From JALOAT01 sp041677345 (lineage in GTDB: Bacteria > Pseudomonadota > Gammaproteobacteria > Thiohalomonadales > Thiohalomonadaceae), in assembly GCA_041677345.1 (NCBI GenBank), contig JBAYQE010000100.1:1-8804 (forward strand): DNA of 8,804 nucleotides, read 5' to 3'. The notes below the pieces were generated by a model, which saw only the letters and a list, made by a program, of their open reading frames with translations, ran no database searches and was not told where the DNA came from. Below, in pieces: positions 1-6,625 of the stretch; positions within the stretch are counted from its first letter, which is position 1; every line of letters begins with the position of its first letter. Made by a program: the position numbers and the translations under genes.

Positions 1-1
1 A

Positions 2-577
2 GATGGCACGCTCTGGTTTACGGCTGCCGAGGGCGGCCGCATCGGTCGCATCGCCACCGACAACAGAGTGGAGTTCGTGGACCGGCCGCCCAATGGCGAC
101 GAGCCATTCGCCATTCTCGCGACCAAGAGCGGCGACATCGTCTATTCAGAATTCTATAACTACAACATCAATCGCCTGACCAGCGAGGGCGTGTTCGAGG
201 AGTTTCTGGTCAACGTCGATCAGCGAAGTGGCGTGAGAATAGCGAAGGAGGGCGAGGTGTGTGCCGTGAAGTTTGGCGCGCGTATCGTCGAGAAGAAAAA
301 AATGGATCTGCTTCGTTCCGAGGAAGTGAAGAATGGTCGTTTCAGGGCAACCGCCGATGGCGTGGAAAAGATGGTGGAAGAGCGCTGTCTCAATTGTCAT
401 GACGCGCGGCGATTGCTGCTGTCGCGCCGTTCCGACTGGGCACCGAGTATTGAGCGCATGCAGGACTACATGCGAATTCGCGACGTGCCGCAGTTGACCG
501 ATGAAGAGAAAAAAATCCTCATCGGTTATTTCAACACCTACTACACCATTGCGGCCGAACGTCGCGTGGAGCGCTAA
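2..577 (+). CDS. Vgb-like beta-propeller protein with C-terminal c-type cytochrome motif (5' end missing)
   Basis: The reading frame is open from the window edge, so the N-terminus lies outside; 191 residues are visible. The first part reads like blades of the virginiamycin B lyase / streptogramin lyase propeller family: D-G-T-L-W-F-T at the very start, then G-R-I-G-R-I, then a second weaker repeat around S-G-D-I-V-Y-S and N-I-N-R-L. The C-terminal part has a haem-binding CxxCH (C-L-N-C-H, encoded at 386-400), followed by W-A-P-S-I-E-R-M-Q-D-Y-M and L-T-D-E-E-K-K-I-L-I-G-Y-F, the usual ending of small c-type cytochrome domains; one of the two Met residues of M-Q-D-Y-M could be the sixth haem ligand. 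Haem attachment implies a periplasmic location, so a signal peptide is expected upstream. The substrate and partner are unknown; an electron-transfer or dehydrogenase role is inference, and lyase activity should not be assumed. The gene converges on prfA. Confidence 0.8.
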   Translation, partial: DGTLWFTAAEGGRIGRIATDNRVEFVDRPPNGDEPFAILATKSGDIVYSEFYNYNINRLTSEGVFEEFLVNVDQRSGVRIAKEGEVCAVKFGARIVEKKKMDLLRSEEVKNGRFRATADGVEKMVEERCLNCHDARRLLLSRRSDWAPSIERMQDYMRIRDVPQLTDEEKKILIGYFNTYYTIAAERRVER

Positions 578-582
578 TCTAT

Positions 583-652
583 AGCCACGGAGACAGCCAC
601 GGAGGCACGGGAAATGGCAACGTCAGTCGTAATTTTTCGTGCTTTCCGTGGC
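583..652. repeat. Long imperfect palindrome with CCACGGA ends between convergent genes
   Basis: AGCCACGGAG occurs twice in direct orientation (583-592 and 595-604). The second copy starts a long hairpin: GCCACGGA (596-603) pairs with TCCGTGGC (645-652), GCACG (605-609) with CGTGC (638-642), and five further G-U/A-U pairs (610-614 with 633-637) close an 18-base loop that can itself form a 3-bp stem. It lies between the stop codons of the cytochrome gene and prfA, where it could stop transcription from either side, but there is no T-tract after the stem on either strand. Its ends resemble the hairpin at 1788-1852, which favours a dispersed intergenic repeat family over a simple terminator. Confidence 0.6.
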
Positions 653-669
653 GCTCCCTACAGAGGAGA

Positions 670-1755
670 TCATTCGGCACTGAGCGCCGCCAGCTGATCG
701 GCCTGGTACTCGTTCACCAGCGGATCGATGAGCGGGTCCAGGTCGCCTTCCATCACCATTTCAAGCTTGTAGAGGGTGAGGTTGATGCGGTGATCGGTGA
801 CCCGGCCTTGCGGGAAGTTGTAGGTGCGGATGCGTTCGGAGCGATCGCCGCTGCCCACCAGCAACTTGCGGGTGGCAGCCTGTTCGCTCTGCTGTTTTTC
901 CTGTTCCGCTGCGAGCAGTTTGGAAGCAAGCAGGGACATGGCGCGCGCGCGGTTCTTGTGCTGGGAGCGTTCGTCCTGGCACTCCACGACGATGCCCGAG
1001 GGCAGGTGAGTGATGCGAATGGCCGATTCGGTGCGGTTCACGTGCTGACCGCCGGCACCGGAGGCGCGGTAGGTGTCGACCTTGAGATCGGCAGGGTTGA
1101 TGTCCACGGCTTCCACCTCGTCCACCTCAGGCATGACGGCCACCGTGCAGGCAGAGGTGTGGATACGGCCCTGGGCCTCGGTCTCGGGTACGCGTTGCAC
1201 ACGATGGCCACCGGATTCGAACTTGAGACGTGAGTAGACCCCCTGTCCTGCGAGACGCGCGATGATCTCCTTGTAGCCGCCGTGCTCACCCGGGCTTTCG
1301 CTCAGGATCTCCACCTGCCAGCGGCGGCGTTCCGCGTATTTGGCGTACATGCGGAACAGGTCGCCGGCGAACAGCGCGGCCTCATCGCCGCCGGTGCCGG
1401 CGCGCACCTCCAGGAACACGTTGCGCTCGTCGTTCGGGTCTTTCGGCAGCAACAGTTTCTGCAGTTCCAATTCCTGAGCTTCGAGACGCTGCTTGGCGTC
1501 ATGCAGCTCCTCCTCGGCCAGTGCGCGCATGCCGGGGTCGGCATCCTTGAGCATATCCTCCGCAGTGTGCAGGTCATCGAGGGTGCCCTGATAACGGATG
1601 AAGGCTTCCACCACCGGCCCCACCTGTGCATGTTCCCTGGAGAGGGCACGGAAGCGATCCTGATCGGCGATGATCGAGGCCTCGGACAGCAGCGCGTTGA
1701 TCTCCTGAAAACGTTCGCTCAGGTTTTCGAGCTTGTGGAGTATGGATGGCTTCAT
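670..1755 (-). CDS. prfA: Peptide chain release factor 1 (RF1)
   Basis: RF1 reads the stop codons UAA and UAG in the ribosomal A site and triggers hydrolysis of peptidyl-tRNA. The 361-residue protein is collinear with E. coli RF1 (360 residues) from M-K-P-S-I onwards. Visible landmarks are the catalytic GGQ at 235-237 (within G-A-G-G-Q-H-V-N), the stop-codon recognition tripeptide P-E-T at 190-192 (the PxT motif of RF1, as in Pseudomonas), L-E-V-R-A-G-T-G-G-D-E-A around 115-126, and the conserved end Q-A-D-Q-L-A-A-L-S. The frame is open for 9 more codons to an ATG at 1782, but the conserved N-terminus fixes the start at 1755. No clear Shine-Dalgarno sequence precedes it. It lies 95 bases downstream of hemA on the same strand and is probably co-transcribed with it. 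The glutamine methyltransferase gene prmC, a frequent downstream neighbour in gammaproteobacteria, is not here. Confidence 0.98.
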   Translation of the reverse strand: MKPSILHKLENLSERFQEINALLSEASIIADQDRFRALSREHAQVGPVVEAFIRYQGTLDDLHTAEDMLKDADPGMRALAEEELHDAKQRLEAQELELQKLLLPKDPNDERNVFLEVRAGTGGDEAALFAGDLFRMYAKYAERRRWQVEILSESPGEHGGYKEIIARLAGQGVYSRLKFESGGHRVQRVPETEAQGRIHTSACTVAVMPEVDEVEAVDINPADLKVDTYRASGAGGQHVNRTESAIRITHLPSGIVVECQDERSQHKNRARAMSLLASKLLAAEQEKQQSEQAATRKLLVGSGDRSERIRTYNFPQGRVTDHRINLTLYKLEMVMEGDLDPLIDPLVNEYQADQLAALSAE

Positions 1756-1787
1756 GATCTTTTGGAGGCCTGGACAAGGCACGGATC

Positions 1788-1852
1788 AGCCACGGGACAC
1801 AGGGTTCACAGGAGGGGCTCGTTCCTGTGAACGCTGTGCGTGCCCGGTGGCT
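1788..1852. repeat. Long hairpin between hemA and prfA, overlapping the hemA stop codon
   Basis: AGCCAC (1788-1793) pairs with GTGGCT (1847-1852), GGG (1794-1796) with CCC (1843-1845), CACAG (1798-1802) with CTGTG (1834-1838), and GTTCACAGGA (1804-1813) with TCCTGTGAAC (1823-1832), leaving a 9-base loop at 1814-1822. About 24 pairs form, broken only by one mismatch, one bulge and a small internal loop. The outer arm includes two bases of the hemA stop codon (1851-1853). No U-tract follows, so it is not a typical intrinsic terminator; it may be an RNA processing or mRNA stability site in a hemA-prfA transcript, or a palindromic repeat. The outer AGCCACGG matches the ends of the element at 583-652. 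Confidence 0.65.
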
Positions 1853-3113
1853 AATGATCGTTGGATTTCAGATTGAACAGTTCGCGGGCTGCATCGAGCA
1901 GGGAACGCCGGCCTTCATAGCTGGCCCGGCGCATCTGGCAGCATGGGGCATGGGTGAGCTTGTTGGTGAGCAGGCGGCCCAGCTCGTACACCACATCTTC
2001 CGGCGCCCTGCCGTTCTGCAACTGGTGCAGCGCCCGCTCGATGGTCTGGTCGCGCAGGAATTCGGCGCCCTCGCGGAAGGCGCGGATGGTGTCCACGGCA
2101 TCCAGCGACTTGAGCCAGCCCATGAAGTGGCTCACCTGCACGTCGATGATCTCTTCCGCCTGCTTGGCGGCTTCCTGTCGTGAGCGCAGGTTTTCCTGGA
2201 TGATCTCCTGCAGGTCGTCCACGGCATAGAGATATACGTCTTCGAGTTGCGCCACTTCCGGCTCGATGTCGCGCGGTACGGCGATGTCGACCATGAGCAT
2301 GGGGCGGCGCTTGCGCGCGCGGATGGCGCTTTCCACCGCGCCCTTGCCCAGGATCGGCAGGGGGCTTGCGGTGGAGGAGATGACGATGTCTGCCTCGGGC
2401 AGGTGGGCGGGTATTTCAGTCAGGCCGATGGCATAGCCATCGAACTCCGAGGCCAGCGCATGGGCGCGCTCCACGGTCCGGTTGGCGATGATCACGCGGC
2501 CGATGCCGTTCTCGCGCAGGTGGCGTGCCACCAACTCGATGGTTTCGCCCGCGCCGATGAGCAGGGCGGTGTGGCGACGGAGGTCGCTGAATATCTGCCT
2601 CGCCAAGCTCACCGCGGCGAAGGCCACGGAAACCGCGCTGGCGCCGATGGCGGTATCGGTACGCACCTGTTTGGCCACCTGGAAGGTGTGCTGGAACAGG
2701 CGGTTGAGCAGCACGCCCACGGTGCCCGCGTCCTGTGCGGTGGTGTAGGCCTGCTTCATCTGGCCGAGGATCTGGGGCTCACCCAGTACCAGGGAATCCA
2801 GTCCGCTCGCCACGCGCAGCATGTGGCGCACGGCATCGTGATCGGGGTGGGTATAGATATAGGGCTCGATGTCCACCGGGGGGACGCCGTGGAACTCGCC
2901 CAGCCAGCTCACCAGTTCGCCGACTTGCTCCGTCGGCAGGCCGCAGTAGAGCTCCATGCGGTTGCAGGTGGACAGGATGGCACCCTCGGCGATGGTGCCA
3001 CGCTTGGCCAGTTCACGCAGGGCGAACGGTACTGTCTCGGGAGAGAAGGCCACTTTCTCGCGGATCTCGACCGGTGCCGTCTTGTGATTGATGCCTAGAG
3101 CGATTAGTGCCAT
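1851..3113 (-). CDS. hemA: Glutamyl-tRNA reductase
   Basis: This enzyme reduces glutamyl-tRNA(Glu) with NADPH to glutamate-1-semialdehyde, the first committed step of C5-pathway tetrapyrrole synthesis in the cytoplasm. With the start at 3113 it has 420 residues (E. coli 418). Landmarks are M-A-L-I-A-L-G-I-N-H-K at the N-terminus, the catalytic Cys50 in S-T-C-N-R, V-A-S-G-L-D-S-L-V-L-G-E-P-Q at 101-114, the NADPH-binding G-A-G-E-T-I-E at 187-193, I-S-S-T-A-S-P-L-P at 245-253, D-I-A-V-P-R-D at 276-282, and a C-terminal dimerisation region ending L-F-N-L. The C-terminal region has an adjacent Cys pair (391-392). The frame stays open to 3218, which would add 35 residues, but that extension lacks family similarity and most of it lies upstream of the predicted promoter. 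No Shine-Dalgarno sequence precedes the ATG. It is divergent from the TPR lipoprotein gene and first in the hemA-prfA unit. Confidence 0.98.
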   Translation of the reverse strand: MALIALGINHKTAPVEIREKVAFSPETVPFALRELAKRGTIAEGAILSTCNRMELYCGLPTEQVGELVSWLGEFHGVPPVDIEPYIYTHPDHDAVRHMLRVASGLDSLVLGEPQILGQMKQAYTTAQDAGTVGVLLNRLFQHTFQVAKQVRTDTAIGASAVSVAFAAVSLARQIFSDLRRHTALLIGAGETIELVARHLRENGIGRVIIANRTVERAHALASEFDGYAIGLTEIPAHLPEADIVISSTASPLPILGKGAVESAIRARKRRPMLMVDIAVPRDIEPEVAQLEDVYLYAVDDLQEIIQENLRSRQEAAKQAEEIIDVQVSHFMGWLKSLDAVDTIRAFREGAEFLRDQTIERALHQLQNGRAPEDVVYELGRLLTNKLTHAPCCQMRRASYEGRRSLLDAARELFNLKSNDH

Positions 3114-3163
3114 GGGCGCGAAAACAGGCTGATGGATTTCGCCATTCTGCGTGATGACTTTCC

Positions 3164-3192
3164 CATATAGCAAGCCATCCTCCCTTTTGGAA
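3164..3192 (-). promoter_or_regulatory. Candidate sigma-70 promoter of hemA with extended -10
   Basis: Read on the minus strand, TATATG (3169-3164) is preceded by TG one base upstream (3172-3171), an extended -10 element. Seventeen bases further upstream is TTCCAA (3192-3187), which matches three of six positions of the -35 consensus. Transcription would begin near 3157 and give a leader of about 44 bases before the hemA ATG at 3113. This placement supports the shorter hemA start. Assigned by consensus matching only. Confidence 0.4.
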
Positions 3193-3291
3193 CCGGCCCC
3201 GTCGTCCGTGTGCATCACGTTTTCACGCCGGGCAGGCCGGCACGGCCTCGGAGACCGCGTGATGGGCCGCGAACTGTGCCGGCTGGCTCAA

Positions 3292-3320
3292 AGGTAAAAA
3301 AACGTAAACTCGGGTATAGT
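3292..3320 (+). promoter_or_regulatory. Candidate promoter of the TPR lipoprotein-lolB-ispE genes
   Basis: TATAGT (3315-3320) is a good -10 match in an AT-rich patch (3291-3322) that stands out from the GC-rich surroundings; transcription would start near 3327, about 40 bases before the ATG at 3367. The -35 region at the right distance (3292-3297) is poor, so an activator or another -35 register may be used. AAACT (3306-3310) and AGTTT (3318-3322) form a small inverted repeat over the -10 element, which might be an operator. Confidence 0.3.
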
Positions 3321-3366
3321 TTCCCAGGCATAAGACATCGCCCGCCAGGCGCCGTTTCCCACCGTT

Positions 3367-5109
3367 ATGACCCGAATGCGCATTCCTGTCCCCTTGATTG
3401 CGGTCCTGCTGGCCGGCTGCGGCAGCGCCCCGGTGCAGCAATCAGCGGCCGTACCCGAGCCATCGGTCCCGGCTGCGGTAGCGGCTCCGGCACAACTCGA
3501 TGCCCTGCCCCCGGTAGTGTTGCCGGCCAATGAGCTCACCCCCGGCCTCATGTATGACCTGCTGGCGGCCGAGATCGCCTTACAGCGCGGTGACCTGCTG
3601 CTGGCCGCCGACAACTACCTGCGTGCCGCCTGGGACACCCGCGACCCGCGCGTGATCAAGCGTGCGGTGCGTATCGCGGTCTTTGCCCGCGACCAAGAGA
3701 AGGCCCTTGAAGGGGCCGAACTCTGGGTGGAAGTGGCACCCGAGGACCTGGAGGGACGCCAATCGCTGGCGGCGCTGCTCATCCACCTCGATCGCACCGA
3801 CGAGGCCATATCTCACCTCGACTACATCCTCGGCGCCTCCTCCGACAGCAGCCAGGGTTTTCAGGCCATCATCAATCTGTTGAGCCGCGAGGCCGACAAG
3901 GCCCGCGCCATGGCCTTGCTCGAGAAGCTCATCGCCCGCCATCGCGACGACCCAAACGCCTTGTTCGCCCATGCCCAGATGGCCTTCCTGCTGGGGCAGC
4001 GCGACACGGCACTGAACAGCGTCGAAGCGCTGCTCGCGCGCAAGCCGGGCTGGGCACGCGCGCTGGTACTCAAGTCGAGCATCCTGCGCCACCAGGGGCA
4101 GATTTCCGAGGCACTGCAGGTCTACAAGCAGGCTGTGGCGGCTGAGCCGGTCGATACGGGGCTGCGGCTGTCCTATGCGAAGTTTCTGGTAGAGGCGCGT
4201 CGCTTCGAGGCTGCGCGCGCGGAGTTTGAGGCCCTGGCCCGGCAGCTACCCGACAACCCCGAGGTCTCCTATGCCCTGGGCCTGCTCGCCATGCAGCTTG
4301 GCGACCTGCCCGCGGCGGAGCGGGAATTCCGGCGCCTGCTCGCTGCCGGGCACAACGATGAGGCCGCCTTCGCCCTCGCGCAGATCGCCGAGTCCCGCAA
4401 GGATTACGACGAGGCGCGGCGGTGGTATTTATCCGTGGCGGATGGCCCGAACGCTTTGGAGGCACAGACGCGGGTGGGCCTGATCATCGCGCGCACCGAG
4501 GGGGGGCCGGCCGGGCGCGCCTATCTGCGCAGCCTGCATGCGCAGTTTCCGGAGGAACTGGCGCGCCTCTATCTCGCCGAGGGCGAGATGCTGCGTGAGC
4601 TGGAGCACTATGCCGATGCGGTGGCGGTATTCAGTGCCGGCCTGCGCCTGGCACCGGACAACCCGGAACTGCTCTACGCCCGCGCCATGGCCGCCGAGCG
4701 CCTGGATCGCCTGGACATGCTGGAACACGACCTGCTCAGGATCCTTGCCGACGATCCGCAGAATGCCCAGGCCCTCAACGCCCTCGGCTACACGCTGACA
4801 GACCGCACCGATCGCCACGAGGAGGCCCTTGGCTATATCCGTCAGGCCCTTGCCCAGCACCCCGATGACCCGGCCATCAACGACAGCATGGGCTGGGTGA
4901 TGTTCCGGCTCGGGCGCTACGACGAGGCGGAAACCTACCTGCAGAAGGCCGCGTCCATTCTCAAGGACCCGGAGATCGCGGCCCACCTGGGCGAGCTCTA
5001 CTGGGTCACCGGACGCCGCAATGAGGCGCGCCAGGTATGGGATGACGGTCTCGAACTCGCCCCCGACAACCGGCTGTTGCTGAAGGTGATCGAGCGCCTC
5101 AGCAAATGA
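3367..5109 (+). CDS. TPR-repeat outer-membrane lipoprotein, LbcA-like
   Basis: A 580-residue lipoprotein made almost entirely of tetratricopeptide repeats. A short signal peptide ends in the lipobox L-L-A-G-C with the lipidated Cys at 18; the next residue is Gly, not Asp, which predicts Lol-dependent transfer to the outer membrane. A Pro/Ala-rich linker (about 21-55) leads into helical repeats from about 60 to 575. Clear TPR signatures include A-L-G-L-L-A-M-Q-L-G-D at 303-313, A-L-G-Y-T-L-T-D at 472-479, M-G-W-V-M-F-R-L-G-R-Y-D-E-A at 508-521 and L-G-E-L-Y-W-V-T-G-R at 541-550. In Pseudomonas aeruginosa the gene between hemA and lolB encodes LbcA, the TPR lipoprotein partner of the C-terminal processing protease CtpA, which degrades peptidoglycan hydrolases. 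The same position and architecture suggest an orthologue; that role here is inference. Its stop overlaps the lolB start (ATGA). A second ATG at 3376 is also possible; no clear Shine-Dalgarno sequence is seen. Confidence 0.93.
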   Translation: MTRMRIPVPLIAVLLAGCGSAPVQQSAAVPEPSVPAAVAAPAQLDALPPVVLPANELTPGLMYDLLAAEIALQRGDLLLAADNYLRAAWDTRDPRVIKRAVRIAVFARDQEKALEGAELWVEVAPEDLEGRQSLAALLIHLDRTDEAISHLDYILGASSDSSQGFQAIINLLSREADKARAMALLEKLIARHRDDPNALFAHAQMAFLLGQRDTALNSVEALLARKPGWARALVLKSSILRHQGQISEALQVYKQAVAAEPVDTGLRLSYAKFLVEARRFEAARAEFEALARQLPDNPEVSYALGLLAMQLGDLPAAEREFRRLLAAGHNDEAAFALAQIAESRKDYDEARRWYLSVADGPNALEAQTRVGLIIARTEGGPAGRAYLRSLHAQFPEELARLYLAEGEMLRELEHYADAVAVFSAGLRLAPDNPELLYARAMAAERLDRLDMLEHDLLRILADDPQNAQALNALGYTLTDRTDRHEEALGYIRQALAQHPDDPAINDSMGWVMFRLGRYDEAETYLQKAASILKDPEIAAHLGELYWVTGRRNEARQVWDDGLELAPDNRLLLKVIERLSK

Positions 5110-5744
5110 CCTCCACGCGTTCCTTCCTTTTTACCGCCATGGTGGTGCTGCTCGCGCTTGCGGCCTGCGCGCCCGTGCCCACGCGGCCGCCGGTGGCCGA
5201 TCCGGAGGCGGCGTGGTCGCGGCATCGTGCCGCCGTGGGTCAAGTGAATGACTGGCACCTGAACGGCAACCTGGCGGTAGCGGCTCACGGCGACGGCGGC
5301 CAGGCTCGGGTGGACTGGCGCCAGCGCAACGGCGCCTTCGACATCCGCCTGAGTGGCCCGCTTGGCTCCGGTGCCGTGCGCCTGAGCGGCGATGACGGGG
5401 GCGCAACCCTTGCCCTGGACAATGGCGAACGCCACCGTAACAGCGATGCGAGTTGGTTGCTGTACCAGCAGACCGGCTGGTGGATCCCGGTGGAGGCGTT
5501 GCGTTGGTGGGCGCTCGGCCTGCCCGCACCGGATGCCCCCGCCCAACTCGCTCTGGACGACCAAGGTCGATTGGCCCGCCTGGTGCAGAATGGTTGGACC
5601 ATCCGTTTTGACCGGTATGTGGCCGAGCGCGGTATCGACGTGCCTGGCCGTCTGGTGGCCAGTGCCGAGGATGCCGAAGTGCGCCTGGTGGTGAGGCGCT
5701 GGGAATTGTCCCGTTCCGGGCCTGTCGCAGCCCATGGTGGTTGA
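5106..5744 (+). CDS. lolB: Outer-membrane lipoprotein receptor LolB
   Basis: LolB receives lipoproteins from the periplasmic chaperone LolA and inserts them into the inner leaflet of the outer membrane. The 212-residue protein (E. coli 207) has a signal peptide ending in the lipobox A-L-A-A-C with lipidated Cys21, followed by Ala, so it is itself sorted to the outer membrane. The mature part follows the LolB barrel pattern: W-H-L-N-G-N-L-A-V at 50-58, D-I-R-L-S-G-P-L-G-S-G at 79-89, L-R-W-W-A-L-G-L-P at 132-140, and L-D-D-Q-G-R-L at 150-156. The ATG overlaps the stop of the TPR lipoprotein gene by four bases and its own end overlaps ispE by 11 bases, so translation of the three genes is probably coupled. 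The order lolB-ispE-prs is typical of gammaproteobacteria and supports the call, since sequence conservation in LolB is modest. Confidence 0.95.
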   Translation: MTSTRSFLFTAMVVLLALAACAPVPTRPPVADPEAAWSRHRAAVGQVNDWHLNGNLAVAAHGDGGQARVDWRQRNGAFDIRLSGPLGSGAVRLSGDDGGATLALDNGERHRNSDASWLLYQQTGWWIPVEALRWWALGLPAPDAPAQLALDDQGRLARLVQNGWTIRFDRYVAERGIDVPGRLVASAEDAEVRLVVRRWELSRSGPVAAHGG

Positions 5745-6585
5745 TCATCCCTGGCCGGCACCGGCCAAGCTCAACCTTTTTCTCCACGTGGTCGGCCGCC
5801 GGGCCGACGGCTATCACCTGCTGCAGAGTGTCTTTCAGTTCCTGGACCACTGCGATCTCATCCACTTCAGCGTCCATGACCGGGACGAGGTACGGCGTGT
5901 CTCGGTCCTGCCCGGTGTGGCGCCGGCGCAGGATCTGGTGGTACGCGCGGCGCAGCTGCTGCGGCAGGAGTGCGGCTATCGCGGCGGCGTGGACATCCGC
6001 ATGGACAAGCACCTGCCCATGGGCGGCGGTCTCGGCGGCGGCAGCTCCGATGCAGCCACCACTCTGGTGGCGCTCAATCACCTGTGGCAACTGAATCTCT
6101 CACTGGATGCACTGGCCGCATTGGGCCTGCGCCTCGGTGCCGACGTGCCGGTGTTCGTGCGCGGCCAGGCCGCCTGGGCCGAAGGCGTGGGGGAGCGGCT
6201 CGCGCCCGTGGTGCTGCCGGAGCCGTGGTTCGTGGTGCTCGTGCCGCCGGTGAGCGTGTCCACGGCCGAAGTCTTCACCGACCCTCAATTGACACGGAAT
6301 TGCACGCCCATCACAATACGCGACTTTCTTCACGGGGCAGGCGGGAACGTCTGCGAGTCCGTGGTGCGGCGCAGACACCCGCAGGTCGCGGCGGCCCTCG
6401 ACTGGCTCGCCACGCGCGCACCGGCGCGCATGACCGGCACCGGCGCCTGCGTCTTTGCCGCGTTCGAGAACGAGTTTGCTGCGCGCGCGACACTGGCGGC
6501 GCGCCCGGCGGGGCTTGACGGCTTCGTCGCCCGCGGACTCAATCGTTCGCCGTTGCTCGCGCGGCTGGAGAGTTGCGAATCCTGA
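5734..6585 (+). CDS. ispE: 4-diphosphocytidyl-2-C-methyl-D-erythritol kinase
   Basis: IspE uses ATP to phosphorylate 4-diphosphocytidyl-2-C-methyl-D-erythritol in the MEP pathway to isopentenyl diphosphate. The 283-residue protein (E. coli 283) is a GHMP kinase: P-A-K-L-N-L-F-L at 10-17 with the conserved Lys12, R-A-D-G-Y-H at 23-28, the ATP-binding glycine loop P-M-G-G-G-L-G-G-G-S-S-D-A-A at 95-108, the catalytic Asp137 in L-G-A-D-V-P-V-F, and the C-terminal M-T-G-T-G-A-C-V-F at 233-241. The start at 5734 lies inside the end of lolB, with an 11-base overlap and no clear Shine-Dalgarno sequence, consistent with coupling to lolB translation. GTG at 5737 is a less likely alternative. Forty bases separate its stop from the tRNA. 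Confidence 0.98.
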   Translation: MVVDHPWPAPAKLNLFLHVVGRRADGYHLLQSVFQFLDHCDLIHFSVHDRDEVRRVSVLPGVAPAQDLVVRAAQLLRQECGYRGGVDIRMDKHLPMGGGLGGGSSDAATTLVALNHLWQLNLSLDALAALGLRLGADVPVFVRGQAAWAEGVGERLAPVVLPEPWFVVLVPPVSVSTAEVFTDPQLTRNCTPITIRDFLHGAGGNVCESVVRRRHPQVAAALDWLATRAPARMTGTGACVFAAFENEFAARATLAARPAGLDGFVARGLNRSPLLARLESCES

Positions 6586-6625
6586 ATTCCGCTGGCGGGA
6601 TGTTCAGCATTCGCGTTCGTTTTTT

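Noticed and set aside
583..652. CRISPR-like repeats, because AGCCACGGAG recurs
   Set aside because: There are only two direct copies 12 bases apart, without spacers of regular length; the structure is a palindrome.
2247..3098. A 283-codon open frame antisense to hemA
   Set aside because: The hemA frame is unambiguous by conserved motifs; the opposite frame is compositionally biased and resembles no protein family.
3114..3218. A 35-residue N-terminal extension of HemA
   Set aside because: The frame is open, but the extension has no family similarity, the conserved N-terminus begins at 3113, and most of the extension lies upstream of the candidate transcription start near 3157.
5131..6090. 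A 319-codon open frame antisense to lolB and ispE
   Set aside because: It spans two well-supported genes on the other strand and its product is Arg/Pro-rich, as expected of a shadow frame.
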